From contig DASPNR010000007.1 of NCBI GenBank assembly GCA_035626395.1, forward strand, positions 229,012 to 293,011: 64,000 nucleotides of DNA. Reading direction: 5' to 3'. Below, piece after piece: positions 9,225 to 17,792 of this stretch. Position 1 is the stretch's first letter, and the number at the start of each line of letters is the position of its first letter. Origin of the DNA: Candidatus Limnocylindrales bacterium (GTDB lineage Bacteria; Desulfobacterota; Binatia; UBA1149; CAITLU01). The notes under the pieces are model-generated. The model saw nothing but the letters and a program-made list of their open reading frames with translations, was not told the origin of the DNA and did not search any database. Position numbers and translations under genes: made by a program.

Positions 9225-10457
9225 ATGAGAACCGGAGGCGCGCGGACATGGCGCACGAGCGTGTGCATAGGCGCCTTTGCACTCGTCATGACGGGGGCAG
9301 GCGGCGCCGCGGCGCACGAACGCAGCGTCAGCTACTCGACATGGGAGCTCAGCGGCGACGGTGCGAAGATCACGCTGCGAATCGGCGAGCGCGAGCTGAC
9401 GCGGCTGCCTGCGGCCGCTCTGCCGTCGCCGCAACGTGAAGCCGGCCTGGCCGAGGCCGTGGCGAGCGCCCTGCGATTGCACCGCAGCGGTCAAGCCTGC
9501 CTCAACGGTACGCCATCGTTCCAGCATGCCGCGCCTCGCGCGACCGTAGCCGTGAGCTGGCAGGCGCGCTGCGCTGCGGCCACTGGCATGGTGGCGATCG
9601 AAAGCGCGCTGGCGCAGACGCTGGCGGCGCCGCACCACCATTTCCTACGCGTCGTGGGCGAGGACGGCGCCGCCCACGAGGCGCTGCTGCATGCCGAGCG
9701 GCCGCTTTGGCGACAGCGGTCCGCCGCGCCTCCAGCCACGGCCGTCTGGGCGCGCGCGTTCTCGCTCGGCCTCGACCACATCCTGAGCGGCTACGATCAC
9801 CTCGCGTTCGTGGCCGGTCTGCTGCTGGCGGCGACGATGCTCTCGCAGGTGGCCGCCACCGTCACCGGCTTCACCGCCGCGCATAGCATCACGCTGGCGC
9901 TTGCGACGCTGGGATGGGTGCGGCCGGCGGGCGCGGGCGTCGAAGTGATGATCGCTTTCTCCATCGCCGTGCTGGCGGTGGAAAACCTGACCGTGGCCAC
10001 GGCGCCGCGCGCCAGTGGCGCAGCGATCCGGACGATCGTGCTGCTGCTGCTGCCGGCCGCTGCCCTGGCCACGCTCGCAGACGCCGCAATATCGCCGGTA
10101 CTGCCGCTGGGGATGGCGCTTTTCTCGGGCTGCTACCTCGCCCTGGTGGCGCGCTCGCCAATGGCAACGCGCCTGCGATGGCTCGTCGCTTTCGCGTTCG
10201 GGCTGCTGCATGGCTTCGGTTTTGCGGGTGCGCTCGTCGAAGCCGAATACTCGCGCGCGACGCTGGCGACTACGCTGATCGGCTTCAACCTCGGAGTCGA
10301 AGCCGGTCAGCTGCTCGTCGTCGCGCTGCTGTGGCCGCTGATCGCACTCATGCGCCGGCGGCTCCAGCGGCGCTATGACCGTGTCGTCCTGGAGCCGGCG
10401 TCCACCGCGCTCCTGGCCGCATCGACCTGCTGGTACCTGACGCGCGCGTTCGGCTGA
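9225..10457 (+). CDS. HupE/UreJ-like membrane protein
   Basis: The 410-residue protein has a signal peptide, an exported N-terminal domain of about 160 residues, then a seven-helix C-terminal domain of the HupE/UreJ_2 type. Conserved His-containing motifs are LDHILSGYDHLAF, GFTAAHSITLAL and LLHGFGFAGAL. HupE-family proteins are nickel permeases linked to hydrogenase or urease, but no such genes are present here. The related long form with an extra periplasmic domain is common in bacteria without a defined substrate. ATG 9225 is preferred, since it begins directly before the signal peptide; an upstream start at 9192 overlaps the PpiC gene. A metal-uptake role is a family inference. Confidence 0.82.
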   Translation: MRTGGARTWRTSVCIGAFALVMTGAGGAAAHERSVSYSTWELSGDGAKITLRIGERELTRLPAAALPSPQREAGLAEAVASALRLHRSGQACLNGTPSFQHAAPRATVAVSWQARCAAATGMVAIESALAQTLAAPHHHFLRVVGEDGAAHEALLHAERPLWRQRSAAPPATAVWARAFSLGLDHILSGYDHLAFVAGLLLAATMLSQVAATVTGFTAAHSITLALATLGWVRPAGAGVEVMIAFSIAVLAVENLTVATAPRASGAAIRTIVLLLLPAAALATLADAAISPVLPLGMALFSGCYLALVARSPMATRLRWLVAFAFGLLHGFGFAGALVEAEYSRATLATTLIGFNLGVEAGQLLVVALLWPLIALMRRRLQRRYDRVVLEPASTALLAASTCWYLTRAFG

Positions 10458-10525
10458 GACGGTCCGTCCGTCGTGCCAGGCGCGGCCTCGAAGTCTGAAC
10501 GCGTGCCGGCCGGTGCGCGCGGCCG

Positions 10526-13500
10526 TCAATCCAGCGTCACCCGCGCCGGGACGCACAGCCGGTCGGCCTTGCGCAGCGTCTGCTGCTCGCTGCCGAGCTC
10601 GCTGTCCACGTCCACGTCGGCGGGCTGGAACGGCGCAGCGCCCGGCACCTTTCGCGTGCGGAAGCAGGCGAGCGCGGCGGCGGCGTCGGCGATCGGGCCG
10701 GCCGCGGTTGCGGTCGGCACGCACACCGAGTCGAGCCGCGCTATACGTGCATCGCGCGCTCCGAGTCCGTCTTCGAGCGACACGGTGGCGCGGTCCAGCT
10801 CGCCCTCCAGCGCGGCGCGGAAGCACTGCAGGCGATTGAGATCGCCGTCGTAGGCCTGGCCGTCCACGCTCGCCGGCACGCAAAGGCCGGTGCCCGCGGC
10901 CAGAGTGACGGTCCCGTTGGCGAACTCGCTCTGCAGCGACGCGGTCTGGGCCTGCAGCGGATCGGACTCGCGCGAGCGGCGTGCCTGATAGCAGGCGAGG
11001 TGTGCGCCTTGCCGGCGGATGCCGCGGCCGTCCTGATCGGCAACGTTGCAGACGCTCTGCGCTTTCTGCACGACCAGCTCGGCGCTGTCGGCCTCGCCAT
11101 CGACCTGCACGCTGACGCCCTGCAGCGGTTCGGTGCCGCGCGCCGTGCGCGAGTCGTAGCAGGCAAACGAGTCGACGTCTCCGATCTGCACCACCTGCTG
11201 GAACGTCGGACGGTTGATCCAGTGGATGGCGGGCGCGGTGGTGACGCCGGCGGCGCTGTGCCGCACGTCCTCGTCGGCGATCGCTCGTTTCCAGTCGGCA
11301 ACCGTCGGGCTGCCGAACTCGGCCTCCAGAGCTGCCGCCGCATCCGACAGCGAGTCCCAGAGCGCGGCCCGGCAAGCATCGAGGTTTCCGCCGCCGCAGT
11401 ACGTGCGCGAGAAGCTGCCTGCGACCGGCATGCCGAGCACCTGGCGCAGGTCCTTCAGCACGTGGCCGTAGGTGCCGTCCTGGAACGCCGAACCTACGTG
11501 GCCGCGGCGGTTGCCGTCGTCGAAGCCGATGCCGAGGTGGTCGATGGCGTGCCCGCTGCTCTCGTCGAGCACCGCACGCGTCAGCAGCGGCCACCATGCG
11601 TCGATGATGGCCGGCGACTGCGGATCGTCGTACTCGCCGCTGGCGTCGAAGTCGCGGCGATTGGCGCCGCTTTCCACCCACGCCTCCAGACGATCGCGCA
11701 TGTCCTGGGCACGCGGATCGGCGCCCACGGGCGCCGTCTCGCCGAGCACCTGCAGCACGATCGGCAGCACGTCCTGACCGCGCAGGTCGCAGGTGCCGGC
11801 GTCCTCCATCGCATCGACCATGTCGGTGCGGTCGGTATTGCCGGCGGCCACCAGCGGCTCGATCCGGACATCGAACATGCGGCTTCGATACGTCGGCCCG
11901 TACGAGAAGTTGCGGTCGTTGACGCGGAAGCCCGGCGCCTGCTTGTTGTTCCACGAGGTCAGGTAGCCCTCGGGCGGATTCAGGGCCATCGGCTGCTCGG
12001 CCAGCGTCAGAAAGCCGGTCCAGTCGAAGCGGCCGTCGCCCCACGCCGGCAGGTACGGATCGACGCCCTGCGCACGCTTCGGGCACAGGCACGAGTGCTG
12101 GTACCCGATGTTGGTCGCGTCGATGTAGAACCAGTTGAACGTGTAGTCGACGTCGTCGCCCATGGCCTGGCGGAACGCCTCGAAGCCGCCGGCCATGTAG
12201 TCGGGGTCGTTGATGTTTCGAAAGCCCACCGCCGAGCCGAGCTCGTTGCGGTAGGTCGAGCGCAGCGTCGCGATCGCGATCGGCGTCCCGTCCTCGAGCG
12301 TGCCGCGCGCCATCAGCGGGCCGTAGTGCTCGGTTCGCTCCACGCGCCACGAGAAGACGAGCTGCGTCGGGCCTTCCGGCATGCCGCCCGCGGTCGGCTT
12401 CGTGACCTGCACGTGCTGGTAGGTCTCGATCGGCTCGCACACGCCGTTTCGCAGGTAGCCCATCGAGGAGGTCGTCGCGGTGCCGCCGCCGGGCTCGCAC
12501 AGGCGGAGGACGAACTGGTCGACGTTGTCGCCGCCGGCCGAGGTCGCCGACCACGCGTAGTCGCGTCCGCGCCCGAGCTGCACGAACAGATCGGTGCCGG
12601 CGAAGGACACGCCGCGCGCGCTGATGCCGGGCCCGTGCACGTCCTTCTCGACCAGGAGCTGCGGGATGAAGTAGCCGGTCTGTGGGCCAAAAACCGCGAT
12701 GGGGCGGCCGTTGCGGGTGTGCGCTCCCGAGATGAGCATCGCGTTGCTCATGCCGCCCGCGCCCAGGCCGAGGCCGTCGAGCCCGTCTTCGAGATCCTCG
12801 AGCTGCTCTTCCACCGGTGGCGCTTCCGGATCGATCGGCACGAGGCTGTCGCAGTCGACGTCGGGATGGGCGTCGGCGTCGACGGGCCCGAGGTCGTGCA
12901 TGTAGGGCGTTGGCGTGCGCGAGGTCGTCGGCGCCTCCGGATCGTCGATGAAGTGCAGATCGTCGAAGATCGCCCGCGCTTCGGAGGCGCTGCCGAGCTC
13001 GGCCGCCATGCGCTTGAGGCCGCAGTGGTTGCGCAGCTCGCCGCCGCCGCCCTTGCCGAAGACGCCGCCGACCAGCGCCGCGATCGCCACCACGTCTTCG
13101 GGAACGAAATCCTCGAGCGCGATCTGGAGCGCCTCGTACTCGGCGGGACGCTTGCTCGCGTCCACGCGAGCCTCGCCGATGTAGGCGTTGATGCCGGCGA
13201 TGTAGTTGAGCAGATCCTGCTCCATCGCCGGGCCCAGCGGCGAGCCGTTGCGAATGGCCAGAAGCTGCTCCGTGAGGTCTTCTTCCTTGTACGGCGCGAT
13301 CGCCAGCTGCTCCATGTCCATGTGAAGGTTGGCCGGGGACGGGCCGAGAAACTCGGCCATGCGCGCACGGCCGACGTGGCGCAGGATGTCCATGAGGAAC
13401 AGGCGGTCCTCGGCGGTGGTGTAGCCCTGCGCGAACATCGTCGCCTCGCGCGTCTCGCCGTAGATGTGGGGAACGCCGAAGGTGGCGTCGCGGATGACGG

Positions 13501-13849
13501 TGACGCCCGGCGTCGGAGAGTAGGTGCGGCCGATGTCATCCTCGCGCACGCCGAAGCTTGCGTCCTTGAAGAATTCGAAGATGCGGTCTTCGGTCAGCCC
13601 CGGCGAGTTGTAGACGAGGTCGCCGTACATCGAGAGCTGATCCAGCACGTGCGGCGGCAGCGATCCGCCTTGAGCCGCAATGGCCTCGGGCCCGTTGAGC
13701 ACGCCGTCCTGGCCCGGCGGGAGGATGTTCAGAAAGCCGCCAGCGTCGCCGAAGCCGCGATAGCTGCCGGAGACCTGGGCCACGGCGCTCGTGACGAGGA
13801 TGGGCGCCAGTACGGCGGCGAGCGCGATCGCGGGAATGGGTCGGTTCAT
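10526..13849 (-). CDS. Secreted penicillin-acylase-family hydrolase
   Basis: The 1107-residue precursor has a signal peptide (residues 1-24, ending TSAVAQ) and a penicillin amidase core. VIRDATFGVPHIYGETREA and GYTTAEDRLFLMD mark the alpha chain. After a spacer, GGMSNAMLISGAHTRNG supplies the Ntn nucleophile Ser368, which would become the beta-chain N-terminus after autocleavage. Such enzymes cleave amides including beta-lactam side chains and acyl-homoserine lactones. After about residue 880 the sequence switches to roughly four Cys-containing repeats of about 60-65 residues (ACY..R / LACYQARR / LQCFRA / LACFRTRK alternating with VCNV / LCVPA / VCVPT / LCVPA). ATG 13849 has a GAGG site and gives the signal peptide; substrate is unknown. 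Confidence 0.9.
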   Translation of the reverse strand: MNRPIPAIALAAVLAPILVTSAVAQVSGSYRGFGDAGGFLNILPPGQDGVLNGPEAIAAQGGSLPPHVLDQLSMYGDLVYNSPGLTEDRIFEFFKDASFGVREDDIGRTYSPTPGVTVIRDATFGVPHIYGETREATMFAQGYTTAEDRLFLMDILRHVGRARMAEFLGPSPANLHMDMEQLAIAPYKEEDLTEQLLAIRNGSPLGPAMEQDLLNYIAGINAYIGEARVDASKRPAEYEALQIALEDFVPEDVVAIAALVGGVFGKGGGGELRNHCGLKRMAAELGSASEARAIFDDLHFIDDPEAPTTSRTPTPYMHDLGPVDADAHPDVDCDSLVPIDPEAPPVEEQLEDLEDGLDGLGLGAGGMSNAMLISGAHTRNGRPIAVFGPQTGYFIPQLLVEKDVHGPGISARGVSFAGTDLFVQLGRGRDYAWSATSAGGDNVDQFVLRLCEPGGGTATTSSMGYLRNGVCEPIETYQHVQVTKPTAGGMPEGPTQLVFSWRVERTEHYGPLMARGTLEDGTPIAIATLRSTYRNELGSAVGFRNINDPDYMAGGFEAFRQAMGDDVDYTFNWFYIDATNIGYQHSCLCPKRAQGVDPYLPAWGDGRFDWTGFLTLAEQPMALNPPEGYLTSWNNKQAPGFRVNDRNFSYGPTYRSRMFDVRIEPLVAAGNTDRTDMVDAMEDAGTCDLRGQDVLPIVLQVLGETAPVGADPRAQDMRDRLEAWVESGANRRDFDASGEYDDPQSPAIIDAWWPLLTRAVLDESSGHAIDHLGIGFDDGNRRGHVGSAFQDGTYGHVLKDLRQVLGMPVAGSFSRTYCGGGNLDACRAALWDSLSDAAAALEAEFGSPTVADWKRAIADEDVRHSAAGVTTAPAIHWINRPTFQQVVQIGDVDSFACYDSRTARGTEPLQGVSVQVDGEADSAELVVQKAQSVCNVADQDGRGIRRQGAHLACYQARRSRESDPLQAQTASLQSEFANGTVTLAAGTGLCVPASVDGQAYDGDLNRLQCFRAALEGELDRATVSLEDGLGARDARIARLDSVCVPTATAAGPIADAAAALACFRTRKVPGAAPFQPADVDVDSELGSEQQTLRKADRLCVPARVTLD

Positions 13850-14229
13850 CGGGCACCTCTGGAGAAAGGTTGTGTCCGTCGAGTCTTGGTGACCTCCCGA
13901 CACGGCTGTCAACAACCCTCCTTCTGCGCCCGGTACCCTTTCGGGGTCATCGCCCTCAGCTGCTCCAGTCGCCCCGCCGCCTGCGCGTCCCCCGAGCAAG
14001 TGGCTGAAATCAAACCGAAAATATGGTCGCAGCCGAACCACCCCGGAAACGCATCCTAAAACGGCTCGAACGGCTGTAGCGCCTCCCGACCCCCTTGCTA
14101 GCGGCGAAAAATGCCTCTTACAGTCGTGTCAGCCGAGCTCCAGGCGAGGTTGCTCTCATGGGGGGGCCGGGGGCGGCTGGTTCGCCCGCGGCGGTACCGC
14201 GGAAACGAAACGAACGGAGGGGTTCTCCC
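13850..14229. promoter_or_regulatory. Divergent promoter region, acylase / PHP hydrolase
   Basis: This 380-base gap separates two divergent genes for exported hydrolases. On the minus strand a TTGACA match lies at 13912-13907, with no good -10 partner. On the plus strand TTGCTA (14095-14100) is followed after 18 bases by TACAGT (14119-14124), a weak promoter candidate for the gene at 14230. No open frame in the gap looks real, and I see no RNA gene. Confidence 0.35.
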
Positions 14230-17200
14230 ATGACGACCGGCTCTGCCCTGCGTCGCGCGGCCATGCTGGCCGCTGCCATTCTTCTGCTGCTCGCGCCTGC
14301 CGATCCTGGCCATGCCGGCTGTCCCGGCGACTGCTCGGTCCCGGGCGGCGGCAGCGCGCTCACCGACTGCATCCTCGAACTCAATGGCCTGGGGCTCGAC
14401 CCCGACGGCAACGGCAAGTCGGTCACGTGCACCGACGGCGATCCGGCCTGCGACAGTGATTCATCCGCCGACGGCGTCTGCCGCGTGCGCGTGGCGCTGT
14501 GCCTGAACAACGACGATCCACGTCTGGCCGAGTGCGCACCGTCGGATGTCAGCTCGGTGCTCGTGCGCAACGCGCCGCCGACCAGTGCTCGTCACGATGC
14601 AGGGCTTGCGGCGCTGCAGGCGGACGTCGATGCGATCGCGCCGACCGAGCAGGCCCGATGCACCGAGCTCGAGACGGTCGCGGTAGCCGTCAAGACCAGC
14701 TCTTCCAGGATCAAACCCGGGCGCAGGAAGATCGGCGTCCGCGCCTCCACCAGCGACGGCCGCATCGACTCGGACAAGGTGCGCGTGACGTGCCTGCCTG
14801 CCGCGCCGGCACCAGCGGTGCCGGCCTGCGCGCGCGCCAAGGTCATCGAGAACGCGTCCGAGCTGATTGGCGGGCAGCTGGCGCGCGGGCGCGTCGGCGA
14901 CTACCTGCTCGAGAACGATCAGGTGCGGGTGATCGTGCAGAAGCCGGGCCGAGTCTTCTTCGGAATCGGGACCTACGGCGGCAACATCATCGACGCAGAT
15001 CTGCAGCGGCCGGGCGAGCCGGGCCGAGACGCGTTCGAGGAGCTGATTCCCGGCATCAACCTGGAGAACACGTCGCACTTCACCGACGCGATCGTTCTGT
15101 CCGACGGCGCCGACTGCTCCCCGGCGACGGTTCGCATGAGCGGCGTCGACGACATCTTCGACTTCGTCAACGGCAGCTCCGCGATCCGCGACATGGGATT
15201 CACCTTCCCCGAAAGCGCGGACGACCGCGATCTGCCCGTGGAGGTGCAGACCGACTACACGCTGGAGACCGGCGACCGCTACGTGCGCATCGACACGACC
15301 ATCACCAACCTCGACCCGGAGCCGCTCTCGATCTACTTCGCCGAGTACATCAACGGCTCCGGGCAGATCGAGATGTGGCGGCCGGCGTACGGATTCGGCG
15401 AGCCGCTGGCGACTACATCGTGTCCGGCTTCCACCTACCACCCCTGCGATACCGGCAACTGCGATCCCTGCAACTACATCGCGTTCTCGGGGGACGACGA
15501 CGCCGCGGGCGTCTCCTACGGCTACATCCACACGGCCAACGGCACGACTGCGGTGACGGTGTCGGGCGTCGTCGTCCCCGCCCTTGGCCAGGAGGTCGCG
15601 GCCGTCTTTCTCGGTGCCGGCGCGCCCAACTTCCACATGGCGCCAGCAGGATCGGTCGGAGACGCGATCACGATCACGCGCTACTTCGCCATCGGTGATG
15701 GAACCGTCGCCTCGATCGCGGATGTGCGCAACGAGATCCAGTCGGTGCCGACCGGAACGCTCGCCGGGACCGTCACAGCGGGCGGGGTGCCGGTGGCGAA
15801 CGCCGACGTCGCGGTGATCGGCAGCAATTATCCGTCGGGGCCCGACAAGAACATCGTGCTGCATTTCCGCACCGGCGCCGACGGCGCCTACAGCGGAACA
15901 CTGCCTGCCGGCGTCTACACCGTCGAAGCGAACAAGGACGGGCGCCTGCAGGCCTCGCCGTCGCCGGCCTCCGACGTCCTGGTGGTGGCGGGCAACACGA
16001 CGATGCAGCACTTCACGCTGCCCGAGCCTGGACGGCTGGCCGTCGCCGTCACCGACCAGAGCGGCGAGCCGATTCCGGCCAAGGTCCAGCTGGTCGGGTT
16101 CGACCCGAGCCCCGATCCCGAGAACGTGCAGGACGTGGCCGGTGCCATCACCAATACCACCGGCGTCTTCGGCGACGATGGCCCGGACGGCAGCACGCAC
16201 GGCATCGCGTTCGTCGCGTTCGCGGACAAGAACGGCAGCACCGGCGTCCTCGACGTGGAGCCGGGGCAGTATCAGCTCGTGGTCTCGCGCGGGCCCCGCT
16301 ATTCCGCCTTCAAGCAGCTCGTCACGGTGACCGCCGGCGCGACCACGAGCGTGGCGGCGCAGATCGCGCAGGTCGTGGAGACGCCGGGCTGGATTACGGC
16401 CGACTGGCACGTGCATTCGATCGACAGCCCCGACTCGGAGGTGACGCGCGCCGAGCGCGTGGCGACGCAGATCGCCGAAGGCACCGACTTCTTCACGCCT
16501 TCCGATCACGACTACCGCTCCGACTTCGGTCCAACCATTGCCGCCATGGGCGTCGGCGACCTCATCGCCACGGCGCCGGGCGCCGAGATCACGACGTTCG
16601 ACTACGGCCACTTCAATGCCTGGCCGGTGCAGATCGTGCCGGGCGCGCTGCACGGCGGCGGCGTCGATTGGGGCGGCGCGGTGGCGGAGGCCGGTCAGGA
16701 TTTTCCGCAGTACGGCAACTACAGCCTCTCGCCCGTCGACATCTACGCGATGGCGCACGCGGACACGCCGGGCAACGTGGTGCAGATCAACCACATGTAC
16801 AGCCATTTCGACACGCTCGGGCTCGACATCGACACGGCCGAAGGCGACACCGGCCCGCCGCAGTCGCACAAGGATCCGCTCGCGCGGCGCCTCGATCCTT
16901 CCATCGCCAACCACTTCAGCGCCGACTTCGATGCGCTCGAGGTCTGGATCGCGTGCAACGGCCGCGCCGGCTACGAGGAGGAGTTCCTCGACGTCAACCT
17001 CGGCGATTGGATCAACCTGCTCAACCAGGGAATTCGCCGCACGGGCGTGACGAGCTCGGACACGCATGACCGCAAGCTCACGCAGATCAACGCGCACTCG
17101 TTCGTCGCGATGCCGCCGGAGCTGACTTCACCGTCCGCACTCGGCAACGCGGCGGTCGACGTAGCGGCCTCGGTGCGCGAAGGCCGAGTCGCCGGCAGCA

Positions 17201-17784
17201 ACGGCCCGTTCGTCGAGGTCTCGTTGACCGCGGCATCGACCGGCGAGACCGCCAGCCTGGCCGTGACAGACAGCCTGCTGGCTTCGACCAGTGATGGAGC
17301 GGTCACCGTCGGTGTCCAGATCAGGAGCCCCCTGTGGGCGGAATTCGATCGCGTCGACTTTTACGTGGGAAGCGCCACCGAGCGTTACGACCATGACGGC
17401 GACGCGGCCACGCGCGAGCGCTATCGCGTCACGCCGACGGTCTCGAAGCTGGCCGGCACTGATTTCATGGTCTCCACCGTCAACGACTACCCCGCCATAC
17501 CCGATGCCTCGCACCTGGAAGCGTCGGTGTCGCTGGAGCTGACCGGCTTGACCGAGGACACTTGGGTGATGGTCGCGGTGCGCGGAACCGACGGCGTCTC
17601 ACGGCCGCACTTTCCCGTCTACCCCAACAGCCTCGACGTCGAAGGCAACGACAGCCTGGCGGCCTTGACCGACGGAAATCTCGGCGAAGGCGGCATGCTA
17701 TCGTTCGCGTACACCAATCCGCTGTTCATCGACGCCGACAACGACGATTCGTGGACGCCGCCGGGCGTGCAGCTGGTGCCCTGA
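14230..17784 (+). CDS. Exported CehA/McbA-type PHP metallohydrolase
   Basis: This is a large exported protein of 1184 residues with a signal peptide ending near GHAGCPG. The N-terminal 200 residues are Cys- and Asp-rich (CPGDCSVPGG, CTDGDPACDSDSS) and of no known function. A central galactose-mutarotase-like/beta region follows, then a carboxypeptidase-regulatory-like Ig domain (GTLAGTVTAGGVPVANADV). After about residue 720 comes a PHP metal site: ADWHVHS (His727 and His729), FTPSDHDYR and later VTSSDTHDRK. This arrangement matches the CehA/McbA metallohydrolase family (carbaryl hydrolase relatives). ATG 14230 has GGAGG upstream. The HEAT gene follows after eight bases. The substrate, probably an ester or phosphoester, is not predictable. 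Confidence 0.8.
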   Translation: MTTGSALRRAAMLAAAILLLLAPADPGHAGCPGDCSVPGGGSALTDCILELNGLGLDPDGNGKSVTCTDGDPACDSDSSADGVCRVRVALCLNNDDPRLAECAPSDVSSVLVRNAPPTSARHDAGLAALQADVDAIAPTEQARCTELETVAVAVKTSSSRIKPGRRKIGVRASTSDGRIDSDKVRVTCLPAAPAPAVPACARAKVIENASELIGGQLARGRVGDYLLENDQVRVIVQKPGRVFFGIGTYGGNIIDADLQRPGEPGRDAFEELIPGINLENTSHFTDAIVLSDGADCSPATVRMSGVDDIFDFVNGSSAIRDMGFTFPESADDRDLPVEVQTDYTLETGDRYVRIDTTITNLDPEPLSIYFAEYINGSGQIEMWRPAYGFGEPLATTSCPASTYHPCDTGNCDPCNYIAFSGDDDAAGVSYGYIHTANGTTAVTVSGVVVPALGQEVAAVFLGAGAPNFHMAPAGSVGDAITITRYFAIGDGTVASIADVRNEIQSVPTGTLAGTVTAGGVPVANADVAVIGSNYPSGPDKNIVLHFRTGADGAYSGTLPAGVYTVEANKDGRLQASPSPASDVLVVAGNTTMQHFTLPEPGRLAVAVTDQSGEPIPAKVQLVGFDPSPDPENVQDVAGAITNTTGVFGDDGPDGSTHGIAFVAFADKNGSTGVLDVEPGQYQLVVSRGPRYSAFKQLVTVTAGATTSVAAQIAQVVETPGWITADWHVHSIDSPDSEVTRAERVATQIAEGTDFFTPSDHDYRSDFGPTIAAMGVGDLIATAPGAEITTFDYGHFNAWPVQIVPGALHGGGVDWGGAVAEAGQDFPQYGNYSLSPVDIYAMAHADTPGNVVQINHMYSHFDTLGLDIDTAEGDTGPPQSHKDPLARRLDPSIANHFSADFDALEVWIACNGRAGYEEEFLDVNLGDWINLLNQGIRRTGVTSSDTHDRKLTQINAHSFVAMPPELTSPSALGNAAVDVAASVREGRVAGSNGPFVEVSLTAASTGETASLAVTDSLLASTSDGAVTVGVQIRSPLWAEFDRVDFYVGSATERYDHDGDAATRERYRVTPTVSKLAGTDFMVSTVNDYPAIPDASHLEASVSLELTGLTEDTWVMVAVRGTDGVSRPHFPVYPNSLDVEGNDSLAALTDGNLGEGGMLSFAYTNPLFIDADNDDSWTPPGVQLVP

Positions 17785-17792
17785 GGTCGCGC

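Noticed and set aside
9645..12554. Minus-strand frame covering parts of HupE-like and acylase genes
   Set aside because: Out of frame with the acylase gene, Arg-rich throughout, no domain.
11000..14059. Long plus-strand open frame (about 1000 codons) opposite the acylase gene
   Set aside because: Its translation is low-complexity, His/Arg/Val-rich and family-less. The minus strand encodes a complete penicillin-acylase-type enzyme with a signal peptide. Such frames are common antisense shadows in GC-rich DNA.
14461..17097. Minus-strand open frame (about 880 codons) opposite the PHP hydrolase
   Set aside because: Composition is that of a codon-position shadow, with no motif, while the plus-strand protein has conserved metal motifs.
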